From an uncultured Alphaproteobacteria bacterium (lineage in GTDB: Bacteria > Pseudomonadota > Alphaproteobacteria > CAAHEQ01 > UBA3637), in NCBI GenBank assembly GCA_937888725.1, contig CALARE010000009.1, positions 1 to 64,000 on the forward strand: a DNA stretch of 64,000 bases. The letters are read 5' to 3'. The notes beneath the pieces were generated by a model. That model was not told the origin of the DNA, did no database searches, and worked only from the letters and a program-made list of their open reading frames with translations. Below are positions 1 through 7,105 of the stretch, piece after piece; within the stretch, counting starts at the first letter, position 1; every line of letters begins with the position of its first letter. The translations under genes and the position numbers were made by a program.

Positions 1-21
1 CCAATACCATTGATAGCCATT

Positions 22-56
22 ATCCCCTTAACCTTTTGGTTACAGGGGATTTTTGC
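22..56 (+). terminator. Rho-independent terminator of a gene left of the window
   Basis: The hairpin pairs ATCCCC at 22-27 with GGGGAT at 45-50, with an inner AACC/GGTT stem, and is followed by a short T run. It would end a plus-strand transcript entering from the left edge. Confidence 0.6.
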
Positions 57-62
57 AAGAAG

Positions 63-88
63 AAAACGCCACTATTTAACGGCGTTTT
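63..88. terminator. Terminator at the end of the first minus-strand operon
   Basis: AAAACGCC at 63-70 pairs with GGCGTTTT at 81-88. Pyrimidine-rich tails lie on both sides, so it can act in either direction. It lies 9 bases past the stop of the 97-510 gene. Confidence 0.6.
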
Positions 89-96
89 TATTTTCT

Positions 97-510
97 TTAA
101 TCTCTTTGACGCGTTCCTTTTCTTTTTTTATTCAAATATGTATTTGCTGAGGATGATTTCCCTACTCTATTTAATCTATCTGAAACATATGATTTTTCAT
201 ATTCTTCGCCATTCAATACAAAATTAGTTGCTGTTCTTATTTGTTTAATGATAGGTATATCTTTTAATTGGATAGTTGTTTTATCATCACAAAAGGAACG
301 AATGGTTTTAGCAGCTTTGGAACAAAGCATTTCTGCATCATCTTTTGTAAGAATTTTCTTACCCAATTTTTCTTCAGCAAACCTTTTATTTCCCTCTATA
401 CTTATGCTGTCAAATTCAGCAAGTATCTTAGCCTCATAAACTTTTGGCCTAAATATCATACAAAATGTGTCCTCTATATATTTAAGTAACCCCATTTCAA
501 TGAATTCCAT
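97..510 (-). CDS. Small orphan protein with KYIED-type amphipathic N-terminus
   Basis: This 137-residue protein belongs to no family I recognise. The start is the ATG at 510, five bases after the stop of the upstream gene; a longer frame reading back to 624 only overlaps that gene. Residues about 7-25 (LLKYIEDTFCMIFRPKVYE) resemble a segment near the N-terminus of the 3165-3908 protein and at the C-terminus of the 4124-4774 protein. The last residues are basic, then end in TRQRD, loosely like the TSRGAR-acid ends of neighbouring proteins. There is no signal peptide and no clear membrane span. It is probably cotranscribed with the 515-775 gene. A decayed copy of its start lies at 2577-2633. 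A secreted or host-directed protein is possible but is inference only. Confidence 0.65.
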   Translation of the reverse strand: MEFIEMGLLKYIEDTFCMIFRPKVYEAKILAEFDSISIEGNKRFAEEKLGKKILTKDDAEMLCSKAAKTIRSFCDDKTTIQLKDIPIIKQIRTATNFVLNGEEYEKSYVSDRLNRVGKSSSANTYLNKKRKGTRQRD

Positions 511-514
511 TTTT

Positions 515-775
515 TTATTCAGACCTCGCCCCACGAGAAGTATCTTGAACTGGCAATTTCTTTTGATCTGTGATTTTTTGAACCTGACCTGGAACAGATA
601 CATCATCTCCTTGTATATCTTCATCTAAGTAAGGTTCAAATGCTTCACGTGTCAGCCATGGTTTGTTATCTGATTTACCTTTTTCTCTGGGCATATCAAA
701 TATATCTCTTGGTATGACAACTCTGCTCCCTACTTTACTAAAATCAATAGACTTAATATCTTCAATATTTGTCAT
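515..775 (-). CDS. Small protein with shared C-terminal tail
   Basis: This 86-residue protein has an AAAGGA ribosome site just before its ATG. Its N-terminal half is unfamiliar. From about residue 51 to the end it carries the tail LDEDIQGDDVSVPG followed by QKITDQKKLPVQDTSRGAR, which is almost identical to the end of the ankyrin protein at 3165-3908; a shorter version ends the membrane protein at 2638-3150. The DNA for this tail is also nearly identical between the first two genes, so the duplication or gene conversion is recent. A terminal module attached to unrelated bodies is typical of secretion signals or binding tags, but no function can be assigned. It is the first intact gene of a two-gene minus-strand unit. 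Confidence 0.7.
   Translation of the reverse strand: MTNIEDIKSIDFSKVGSRVVIPRDIFDMPREKGKSDNKPWLTREAFEPYLDEDIQGDDVSVPGQVQKITDQKKLPVQDTSRGARSE
531..631 (-). repeat. Tail-coding repeat, copy 1
   Basis: About 100 bp match 3181-3281 with only a few differences, at a constant offset of 2650. The repeat encodes the shared C-terminal tail of the 515-775 and 3165-3908 proteins. Confidence 0.9.
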
Positions 776-810
776 AATAATATCCTTTCATTTCATTCAA
801 ATATACTCAA

Positions 811-839
811 TCCATAGCACATTTTGGGGTATCTTGCAA
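811..839 (-). promoter_or_regulatory. Candidate sigma70 promoter of the 775-97 unit
   Basis: On the minus strand, TTGCAA (834-839) and TATGGA (811-816) are separated by 17 bp, upstream of the 515-775 gene. Confidence 0.45.
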
Positions 840-862
840 GGATTATTTGGTAGAGTATCTTT

Positions 863-1082
863 TTAAGGCACCACAATAATGGCGATTAATAAAATCAGTA
901 ATATAAAAGCATAAATTTGTAGGCGTTTTTCCAACGGCGAAAGTGTCTTTTTCGGTAAATATCTCGTAAAATGGTTATTTTTATATCGCCCCCATAATCG
1001 TTGTTGCCTTACATATAATACAAGTGGGTTATTATCTAAACTTATTCGAACATTGTTCCCTTTTACTCGATTAGGTTTTCAT
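863..1082 (-). pseudogene. Frame-disrupted small membrane protein
   Basis: The minus strand has an open frame of about 70 codons with no usable start. It includes RVKGNNVRISLDNNPLVLY, then QQRLWGRY, and ends in a clear hydrophobic helix (IYAFILLILLIAIIVVP) and TAA at 863-865. An ATG at 1080-1082, preceded by AAGG, lies one base out of frame: it reads ATG AAA ACC TAA. Removing one A from the AAAA run would give a continuous 72-73 residue protein beginning MKPNRVKGNN. So this is either a recent frameshift pseudogene or a base error in the assembly. The family is unknown; topology suggests a C-terminal membrane anchor. Confidence 0.5.
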
Positions 1083-1114
1083 CCTTGTATTTTCTCTATA
1101 TTTCTTTATAATAT

Positions 1115-1143
1115 TTGACAAACAACTTCAAATACGCTATAAA
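1115..1143 (+). promoter_or_regulatory. Sigma70 promoter of the ankyrin gene at 1180
   Basis: A perfect TTGACA (1115-1120), a 17-bp spacer and TATAAA (1138-1143) lie about 30 bases before the start codon. Confidence 0.8.
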
Positions 1144-1179
1144 AAAGGTATATTTTAATAAAGAAAAGAAAGGTAATAA

Positions 1180-2517
1180 ATGAATATATCAGATCTTAAC
1201 GACCTTTTAGAGGCATCACTTGAAACAGGTGATTATTCGAAACTTAAAGCCATTATAAAAAAATATGAGCATAAAAATATTTATTTATATGAACCCGAAA
1301 AAAAAGCCCTTGAAATTTATAATTATTTCATCAACTTAAATAAGAAAATTGATTTAATCTTTTTTTCAAGAAAAGACAGATCTGCTTTTATACAGGCTAT
1401 TCGGTCTGGAAATTTAAAAAAAATTACTTCTTATTTGAAAAAATATGAAGATTTTAAAGTTTTTGAATGGGTGAAAGAAGGATTGATTGAAAAAGTATCA
1501 GAAGCATTGAAAAACGGTTTAAATCCAAATAAAAAAACAGACAATAAAGAAAGCCTTTTACAAGTAGCGTCTGCGTTTGGAGAAACAGAAATTGTTGATC
1601 TACTCCTTAAAAAAGGAGCAAGAATTAACCCTTCATTTTTTGATAGTGAAAAAGAAAGTCCAGCTTTGCGAGTAGCTGTTTATCATAATCAAACAAAAAC
1701 AGCCCTTTTTCTTCTTGAACATGGAGCTAAAATTTCAAGCAAGGTTTTGTCAATGGCAATAAAAAACCAAAATGAACCTCTTGTTCAAGGCATTTTAAAT
1801 GTTTATCAGCAAAAATATGCACATAATGAATATGAAAGTACACTATTTTGGCAAAGCACTCCTGCTTTAACATATGCAATTGAATCTGGAAATGAAAAGA
1901 TTGTAAAATTGCTATTAGACGCTGGAGCTAATGTTAACACAGAAGGCTCTACTCTTCCTGTTAAGGAAGCCTTTTTATCACGAAATAACACCATTATTGA
2001 TATGGTTTATGAAAAAGCTGATCAATTTCAAAGATCTCAAATGGCATCTATGGCTATACATAATAGATTGTCATCTATTATGTTTCATCTTTATCAAAAA
2101 AAATGCCCTGTATTTTCTGAAGATTTAAATCATTTCACAATTGAAAACATATTAGGCTTTACATTTTTGAACAATGACAGAGCAACATATGATATGATTA
2201 TGAAAACATTATCTGATGATGAAAAAGCAAAAATTGATTGGAAAGAGGCAAAATCCCTCGTTAATGATAATGGGCATATGCCTGATACTGCAAGGAATTT
2301 AATCGTGCGTACTTTTAAAGAAGTGTTTCAAGAAGAACAAAAACAGCAAGAAGCAGAAAGAAAACCCCTATATTCAAATCCAACACCTTGTTTTTCTGTA
2401 TCAGGAAATTCTGAGGCACATACGGATATTTTGCATGCCACTTTCCCTACATTAATTGCTTATCAAAAACCGATTTTTCAATTTACTGATAAAGAAAGAG
2501 GCACAAGAGAGATATAA
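1180..2517 (+). CDS. Ankyrin-repeat protein
   Basis: This 445-residue soluble protein has ankyrin repeats, which bind other proteins. Recognisable repeats include residues about 122-150 (ESLLQVASAFGETEIVDLLLKKGARIN), then a repeat with FLLEHGAKI, and one near residues 225-250 (ALTYAIESGNEKIVKLLLDAGANVN). The first 110 residues are charged and helical, and a glutamine/glutamate-rich helix (QEEQKQQEAERK) precedes the end. There is no signal peptide. The C-terminus ends in TDKERGTREI, loosely like the Ser/Thr-Arg plus acidic ends of nearby proteins. The start is supported by an AAGAAAGG ribosome site and a near-perfect promoter. It is monocistronic, with a terminator just downstream. A host-directed effector is plausible for this family in host-associated bacteria, but is not shown here. 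Confidence 0.85.
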   Translation: MNISDLNDLLEASLETGDYSKLKAIIKKYEHKNIYLYEPEKKALEIYNYFINLNKKIDLIFFSRKDRSAFIQAIRSGNLKKITSYLKKYEDFKVFEWVKEGLIEKVSEALKNGLNPNKKTDNKESLLQVASAFGETEIVDLLLKKGARINPSFFDSEKESPALRVAVYHNQTKTALFLLEHGAKISSKVLSMAIKNQNEPLVQGILNVYQQKYAHNEYESTLFWQSTPALTYAIESGNEKIVKLLLDAGANVNTEGSTLPVKEAFLSRNNTIIDMVYEKADQFQRSQMASMAIHNRLSSIMFHLYQKKCPVFSEDLNHFTIENILGFTFLNNDRATYDMIMKTLSDDEKAKIDWKEAKSLVNDNGHMPDTARNLIVRTFKEVFQEEQKQQEAERKPLYSNPTPCFSVSGNSEAHTDILHATFPTLIAYQKPIFQFTDKERGTREI

Positions 2518-2538
2518 TCTATACTTTATAAAAACACA

Positions 2539-2565
2539 AAAGCCTTGCTAAATAAGCAAGGCTTT
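2539..2565. terminator. Bidirectional terminator between convergent units
   Basis: AAAGCCTTGCT pairs with AGCAAGGCTTT across a short loop and is followed by a T run. It serves the 1180-2517 gene and, on the other strand, the 3908-2577 unit. Confidence 0.8.
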
Positions 2566-2576
2566 TTGTGGTTTAT

Positions 2577-2633
2577 TCATCGGCATGCTGTGTCTTTAAT
2601 ATATTTAAACAAACGCATTTTAATGAATTCTAT
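2577..2633 (-). pseudogene. Decayed copy of the start of the 97-510 gene
   Basis: Directly after the stop of the 2638-3150 gene, the minus strand reads (ATA)EFIKMRLFKYIKDTACR and then stops at TGA 2577-2579. This aligns with the start of the 97-510 protein (MEFIEMGLLKYIEDTFC), and the DNA also aligns, including the few bases linking it to the upstream stop codon. The original ATG has become ATA. An internal ATG at 2618 would give only 13 residues. It is a truncated remnant of a duplicated two-gene unit. Confidence 0.65.
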
Positions 2634-2637
2634 TTTT

Positions 2638-3150
2638 TTACTCAGTTCTTTCCCCGCGAGATGTATCTTGCGTTGGTAATTTCTTCTGATCGGTGATTTT
2701 TTGAATTTGAGGGGCTGATTGTTGGCTACATTTATTTACTACTGTTGCAGTCAAAAGGATACCGCTTCCTGCAACAAGAGTGGATAGTACCGAATAAAGT
2801 ACTAACTTAAATCGTGATAGATTTTTTTCAACCTTTTCAAAAGAATATGTTCGTTTTTCACCTTTATCTTCAACGGTATAAGTTGATTTATCCCACTCAA
2901 CGGATTGAACATTTTTTGCCCCCGTCATTTCATCACCTTTGTTGTTATACAACGTCCAATCCCCCACTATATTTCGAATAGCAATATATTTCGGTGCTTT
3001 TTCATTATATTTATAATCATAACCACCATGATAAGTTATAAACCAGCCATTACGAGCAGCAATAACATAAAAAGGTATATCATCACCATAAGATTTTACT
3101 TTATGATCTGTTCTAAAATATCTATTATTAATAAACTTCTTTTCTGTCAT
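2638..3150 (-). CDS. Membrane-anchored protein with shared C-terminal tail
   Basis: This 170-residue protein belongs to no family I recognise. Residues 1-110 are polar and rich in aromatic residues and beta-prone sequence (GWFITYHGGYDYKYNEKAPKY). Residues about 115-137 form one hydrophobic helix (LVLYSVLSTLVAGSGILLTATVV). The last 25 residues are a version of the shared tail (QKITDQKKLPTQDTSRGER). With no signal peptide, the N-terminus is probably cytoplasmic and the tail on the far side, or the protein is a tail-anchored type. It lies 14 bases after the ankyrin gene 3165-3908, so the two are probably one operon. Its ribosome site is weak, which suggests translational coupling. Confidence 0.7.
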   Translation of the reverse strand: MTEKKFINNRYFRTDHKVKSYGDDIPFYVIAARNGWFITYHGGYDYKYNEKAPKYIAIRNIVGDWTLYNNKGDEMTGAKNVQSVEWDKSTYTVEDKGEKRTYSFEKVEKNLSRFKLVLYSVLSTLVAGSGILLTATVVNKCSQQSAPQIQKITDQKKLPTQDTSRGERTE

Positions 3151-3164
3151 ATAATGCTTTTTCT

Positions 3165-3908
3165 TTATTCATCTCTTGCACCACGAGAAGTATCTTGAAC
3201 TGGCAATTTCTTTTGATCTGTTATTTTTTGAACCTGACCTGGAACAGATACATCATCGCCTTGTATATCCTCATCTAAGCATGGTTGAATATTGTCCAAA
3301 AGTGTTTTGCCATAATTCTCAACGAGTTGAGGTGTAATATCTTGCACACGAACAACTGGTGTTGGAAATTTTTGTTCTAAATCCGCATCACTAATGGGGA
3401 CAAAACTTTCTTCTTTAATGGCTTTTCTGATATGGGCTCTAACAGCTTGACTGTGTTCACTCTTTTGATGCATAAATTCAAGCATTCCATTTTTCATAAC
3501 ATCTGAATGTGCCAAATCGATGGGTGTATCTCCCATTTTGTTTTTTCTATCCATAGATGCTCCATTATTCAATAAAGCAACAACTAAATGTTCTAGGCCT
3601 TCTTTTTGAACAGCAATGTGTAATAAAGTGTCCCCGTCCATATCTGCTTTTTGCACATTGCAGGTTTTATTTTGGATAGATTTGATAATACAACTTTCTA
3701 ATTGAGGGGTATGTTCAGAATATTTCATAATTGCAATATATTCTAGTGTTTCATCTGGATCTTTTGATGTATCACAAACATGGTCCAAATCTTTATCAAA
3801 ACCTTCTTCCGTATAAAGAGGTAATTCTTCAACTTGAGGCTTAAAAACCAAAACAGCTAAATTTTCAATCTTTTTAAAAATCCTTGTTAACAAATTTTCT
3901 TTTTCCAT
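3165..3908 (-). CDS. Ankyrin-repeat protein with shared tail
   Basis: This 247-residue soluble protein starts after a GGAAAGG ribosome site. Residues 5-28 (NLLTRIFKKIENLAVLVFKPQVEE) form an amphipathic segment matching the C-terminus of the 4124-4774 protein and, more loosely, the start of the 97-510 protein. Two ankyrin repeats follow at about residues 90-150 (DGDTLLHIAVQKEGLEHLVVALLNNGASMD, then MGDTPIDLAHSD). The last 35 residues are the shared tail ending QDTSRGARDE. It combines a putative membrane- or partner-binding start, a protein-binding middle and a conserved end, a layout one would expect of a translocated protein. That role is inference. A strong promoter lies upstream, and the 2638-3150 gene follows. 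Confidence 0.8.
   Translation of the reverse strand: MEKENLLTRIFKKIENLAVLVFKPQVEELPLYTEEGFDKDLDHVCDTSKDPDETLEYIAIMKYSEHTPQLESCIIKSIQNKTCNVQKADMDGDTLLHIAVQKEGLEHLVVALLNNGASMDRKNKMGDTPIDLAHSDVMKNGMLEFMHQKSEHSQAVRAHIRKAIKEESFVPISDADLEQKFPTPVVRVQDITPQLVENYGKTLLDNIQPCLDEDIQGDDVSVPGQVQKITDQKKLPVQDTSRGARDE
3181..3281 (-). repeat. Tail-coding repeat, copy 2
   Basis: This is the second copy of the roughly 100-bp repeat at 531-631. It encodes the same C-terminal tail in a different protein. Confidence 0.9.
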
Positions 3909-3946
3909 TGTTTTTTACCTTTCCCAAATAAGTTTCAATATACTTC

Positions 3947-3975
3947 AATATACTTAATTTAAAAATGTTTGTCAA
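3947..3975 (-). promoter_or_regulatory. Sigma70 promoter of the 3908-2638 operon
   Basis: On the minus strand, TTGACA (3970-3975) and TATATT (3947-3952) are separated by 17 bp. The bases around the -35 (TTGACAAACA) match those of the promoter at 1115. Confidence 0.8.
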
Positions 3976-4068
3976 ACATTATAAAAATATAAAATTATAT
4001 TTTTTAAAACAATGAAAAAGGCTAAAAAAGACAAGTTACATCCTATACTTCTATTGTTCTTTTGTTAG

Positions 4069-4101
4069 AAAAAACACCCTTTGAAAACAAAGAGTGTTTT
4101 T
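4069..4101. terminator. Terminator after the 4774-4124 gene
   Basis: AAAAACAC-CTTTG pairs with CAAAG-GTGTTTTT around an AAAA loop and is flanked by T and A runs, so it can work on either strand. Confidence 0.7.
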
Positions 4102-4123
4102 GATATTTTTAAACTTATAGATT

Positions 4124-4774
4124 TTATTGATTTTCTCTTATTTGACGTTTAAAAACCATAAGTGCGAAATTTTCAATTTGTTTTAATCCTCTTGTAATAA
4201 GGTTTCCACCAACTGATTTGTTCGACTCACTTGTCAATTGTTTATAAAATTTATCTTTTTCACACTTTTGAGCATGTAAGATAGCTGCTTTTTCTTTTAA
4301 TTTTTCATATCTAATAGCTTTTTGCTGTCTTTCTTGTTTTGTATCAGGAGCCAAAACTTCAAATGCAAATGCTGATAATTCCATATCATTTAAAGAACAT
4401 AACATTTTAGAATAGACAAAAATTTTATCAGCGATTTGCTTTATTTTCCCTGCTCTACATTCAAGGTATAACGGATAAGTTGCATCAATATCTGGCAACT
4501 TTCTTAAATCTGAATCAGACTTTTGGTTGTCAAATAAAAAAGCAGCTCTTGCCTTTGTTTGTTTTGTTGCTGGGAGAAAATATGCAGATGTCAGTTGCTG
4601 AACAATTTCTTTTTGTAAACAAAGAGGTCCTTCTTTTTGTTCTTCTAATATAAAATCAACCAATTCGTTCCGTTTTTTTATAGGAAGCAAACGTAATATT
4701 CTTTTCAATTCTTCTAATTCTTGTTTTGTGTTAGATGATAATTCCCTAAAATAAATTTTTGAGCTTTCTGTCAT
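4124..4774 (-). CDS. Helical orphan protein with amphipathic C-terminal motif
   Basis: This 216-residue, mostly alpha-helical, charged protein matches no family I know. Its last 28 residues (NLITRGLKQIENFALMVFKRQIRENQ) closely match residues 5-28 of the ankyrin protein encoded at 3165-3908. The same short module therefore sits at opposite ends of two otherwise unrelated proteins. It alternates hydrophobic and basic residues and could insert along a membrane surface or dock to a shared partner. There is no signal peptide and no membrane span. It has its own promoter (4809-4837), an AAGGG ribosome site and its own terminator. It probably belongs to the same functional group as the neighbouring ankyrin genes. 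Confidence 0.7.
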   Translation of the reverse strand: MTESSKIYFRELSSNTKQELEELKRILRLLPIKKRNELVDFILEEQKEGPLCLQKEIVQQLTSAYFLPATKQTKARAAFLFDNQKSDSDLRKLPDIDATYPLYLECRAGKIKQIADKIFVYSKMLCSLNDMELSAFAFEVLAPDTKQERQQKAIRYEKLKEKAAILHAQKCEKDKFYKQLTSESNKSVGGNLITRGLKQIENFALMVFKRQIRENQ

Positions 4775-4808
4775 ATTTTACCCTTACTGATTTGATGAAT
4801 AACGGCTT

Positions 4809-4837
4809 ATTGTATCATATTTATTTTTATTTGTCAA
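4809..4837 (-). promoter_or_regulatory. Sigma70 promoter of the 4774-4124 gene
   Basis: On the minus strand, TTGACA (4832-4837) and TACAAT (4809-4814) are separated by 17 bp. Confidence 0.8.
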
Positions 4838-4906
4838 TATTTTTATATTATTTATTTTGTATCGTGTTTCAATATGAATAATGATATAAAAAACCATTTT
4901 TATTTA

Positions 4907-5668
4907 TCAAACTCTGGATTGGTCTTTTAAGAATTTTTGAACTGATTTGACAAGGTTGTGACGGGGTTGTTTCCCCACAATCTTATCCATATAAGCATAA
5001 GGTTGTGCAATCTCTTGAAAAGGGGAAATCGTCCCATTGGACCAAACCCGTTTTAATGATGGAAGATGTTTTTTTGTCACATAGATACACAAATTGTCAA
5101 CAATACGTTCCTTTTCTTCTTGATGAATGGGTGGATTTTTCAAGTGGTTGGGATTAATTATCAAATCTTCAATCCCCAAATGTATCATCTCATGTACGAT
5201 AATATGAGCCAAAGCAGACTTATCCTCCCATTGATTACCAAATCCAAGGATGATATGGCCAATATTTTGCTTGTCTCTAAAATACTTACCCCCGACACTA
5301 AACGCCACCAAATCAATCTGGTATGCTGGTAAAATTTCAAATCCCCAATGATTCTTTAGTTGTTGTATTTCATAAAAACAACTTTGTACCATCGGCAATA
5401 CGGCTTGAACTTTTTGAATAAACGGTAAGTATTGCTCTTTATTATAAAGTTCATTTCGATAAAGAGAAAAATACTTATTCTTAAAGGTTGAAGAATCCAA
5501 TCCTCTGTCTTTAATCATCTGATTAATCAAGGGGTTATTTAATTTTTGATAATATTCAAGCCGATTACTACGACCATTATTTATATACCAATCTAAATGA
5601 CAAATGTTTGATTGCAAATGTTTAAAAGCGCTCTCAACATCAGGTACAGGAATTGTAATCGAAAACAT
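4907..5668 (-). CDS. HExxH metalloprotease-like protein
   Basis: This 253-residue protein has the zinc-peptidase signature HEMIH at residues 159-163, in the context AHIIVHEMIHLGIED. Glutamates about 25 residues later (HQEEKERIVDN, 182-192) could give the third zinc ligand, as in gluzincin or SprT-like folds. There is no signal peptide, so it should act in the cytoplasm or be exported by another route. The N-terminal half is helical and unfamiliar. The start follows an AGGAGT ribosome site. It is transcribed alone from a candidate promoter at 5747-5776. The substrate cannot be guessed; a role like its effector-like neighbours is possible but unsupported. Confidence 0.7.
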   Translation of the reverse strand: MFSITIPVPDVESAFKHLQSNICHLDWYINNGRSNRLEYYQKLNNPLINQMIKDRGLDSSTFKNKYFSLYRNELYNKEQYLPFIQKVQAVLPMVQSCFYEIQQLKNHWGFEILPAYQIDLVAFSVGGKYFRDKQNIGHIILGFGNQWEDKSALAHIIVHEMIHLGIEDLIINPNHLKNPPIHQEEKERIVDNLCIYVTKKHLPSLKRVWSNGTISPFQEIAQPYAYMDKIVGKQPRHNLVKSVQKFLKDQSRV

Positions 5669-5746
5669 AGGACTCCTATTTCATAAAAAAGATGGGTATA
5701 GAAATATTATCTACTTCCTCTTGTTTTTAGTAATATTTTTCATGGT

Positions 5747-5776
5747 ATCATATATCTGAATTTTTTTCAATGTAAA
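5747..5776 (-). promoter_or_regulatory. Candidate promoter of the 5668-4907 gene
   Basis: On the minus strand, TTTACA (5771-5776) and TATGAT (5747-5752) are separated by 18 bp. Confidence 0.5.
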
Positions 5777-5818
5777 TTTATTTATAAGTCTATCTTTTTC
5801 ACCTACTCTCGGCTCAGA

Positions 5819-5906
5819 CTCACGTTGCCCCCGTGAGTCCGCTTCTCTAACCTCTACGCATACAAAAATAGCCCTCAAAAGAGGGCTGTTTTTGTATGGT
5901 GCCGCT
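5819..5906 (-). repeat. 88-bp direct repeat, distal copy (tRNA-Thr 3' end plus terminator)
   Basis: It is identical to 6003-6090. Read on the minus strand it starts with the last 10 bases of tRNA-Thr (AGCGGCACCA), runs through the tRNA terminator hairpin and ends in a GC-rich hairpin (GGACTCACG pairing with CGTGAGTC). This distal copy has lost the rest of the tRNA. The bases between the copies are also GC-rich and contain small palindromes, for example CGGCA-TTTTG-TGCCG. Confidence 0.9.
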
Positions 5907-6002
5907 CGTTCGAATGGGTATTCCCATTGTTCCAATGGGTCCCTTTCGCCACGCAACCGCTCGTTCGGCACAAAATGCCGTCTCGCGGGCTATCGGCTCG
6001 GC

Positions 6003-6080
6003 CTCACGTTGCCCCCGTGAGTCCGCTTCTCTAACCTCTACGCATACAAAAATAGCCCTCAAAAGAGGGCTGTTTTTGTA

Positions 6081-6090
<10 letters not shown>
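6003..6090 (-). repeat. 88-bp direct repeat, copy joined to tRNA-Thr
   Basis: This is the second copy of the repeat, joined to the intact tRNA-Thr. The two copies start 184 bp apart. Duplication of a tRNA 3' end is what integration or short tandem duplication leaves behind. Confidence 0.9.
6046..6079 (-). terminator. Terminator of tRNA-Thr
   Basis: AGCCCTC at 6054-6060 pairs with GAGGGCT at 6065-6071 around AAAA. A and T runs flank it, 2 bases past the tRNA CCA end. An identical hairpin sits in the other repeat copy at 5862-5895. Confidence 0.75.
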
Positions 6091-6155
<65 letters not shown>

Positions 6156-6237
6156 AATAGAGCGATATAACAATGTGTTATTTCTATATGAGTTTTAGCA
6201 ACTTGTCAAGATGTTTTTCTGTTAACTTTAAATTATT

Positions 6238-6265
6238 TTGAAAAAAATGAAAAATGTGTTATAAT
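6238..6265 (+). promoter_or_regulatory. Extended -10 promoter of the 6290 gene
   Basis: TTGAAA (6238-6243), a 16-bp spacer and TGT-TATAAT (-10 at 6260-6265) lie just upstream of the gene. The promoter overlaps a more upstream in-frame ATG at 6254, so that ATG cannot be the start. Confidence 0.75.
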
Positions 6266-6289
6266 ATCAGATATAGATTGGAGACGATA

Positions 6290-7105
6290 ATGGATTTTTA
6301 TTACAGTTGCTATCAAAAAGAACTTAAAAATATTCTTCAAGAATATAAAAAAGAACATCTTTCTATAATGCCGACAACATTTATTGACCAAGGAGAAGAC
6401 ACTCTTTTTTCAAGTCAGTTATTGCGAGATATTGGTAAGGTCTTTCCACCTCAATCCTATCTCTCGAAATCTTGGCTTTTGCATCAAAAGTTTGTGCATA
6501 AGCTGACGCCAAACGAAAATAAATTTATTTATAGAGCAATTCGTTTTTTTGATAAAAATAAAGAAAAATACAACCAAGTTCAGCAAAATCCAACTTTTGA
6601 AAATATCCGTACCTTTGGTCTTGCAAATTGCGGGGAATTGGCTGACGCTTGCATTTTAGAACAAGATAAAGAAAATCCAATTATACCAGCGTTAAAAGAG
6701 GTCTCTTTTCTTCGGGCAAGTATTCAAATTCATATACCAACAGACAAATTAGTGGCAAAAGGGATTATCTCAGCTGATAATCAGATGCCAAAAAAAATAC
6801 CATTAGACCATGTTTTTTTGATTTGTGAACAAGGTGCTGATAAGTCTACTTCTGAGATGATTAAAAATTTTAAATCAGCAACTCGTGAAGCTGAAGCTCT
6901 TGATTTGTGGCAAAGAAGGTCTGGGAAGGCACATCAGTTGATTATAAATTATATGAAATCAGCTGGTGTTTCAATGGCTCAATTGAGACTTTTAAACCCT
7001 AAAACAGGTGAAAAAAGGTATTTTAATCTCACATGTAATGATGGTAAACTTTTAATCATTCCTGCAGATAATAATATAAAGGCTTTTTCAAATGACAATA
7101 GATAG
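6290..7105 (+). CDS. Putative Cys/His hydrolase or transglutaminase-fold protein
   Basis: This 271-residue protein starts at the ATG at 6290, after a GGAG site; the upstream ATG at 6254 lies inside the promoter. I do not recognise the family. Residues 111-120 (LANCGELADA) and 171-179 (PLDHVFLIC) look like the catalytic Cys (C114) and His (H174) of papain-like, transglutaminase-fold enzymes, including several bacterial effectors and toxins. The N-terminal 100 residues are helical and charged. There is no signal peptide. It overlaps the AlkD-like gene by 14 bases, so the two are probably cotranscribed and coupled, although no functional link is clear. The catalytic call rests only on the motif spacing. 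Confidence 0.55.
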   Translation: MDFYYSCYQKELKNILQEYKKEHLSIMPTTFIDQGEDTLFSSQLLRDIGKVFPPQSYLSKSWLLHQKFVHKLTPNENKFIYRAIRFFDKNKEKYNQVQQNPTFENIRTFGLANCGELADACILEQDKENPIIPALKEVSFLRASIQIHIPTDKLVAKGIISADNQMPKKIPLDHVFLICEQGADKSTSEMIKNFKSATREAEALDLWQRRSGKAHQLIINYMKSAGVSMAQLRLLNPKTGEKRYFNLTCNDGKLLIIPADNNIKAFSNDNR

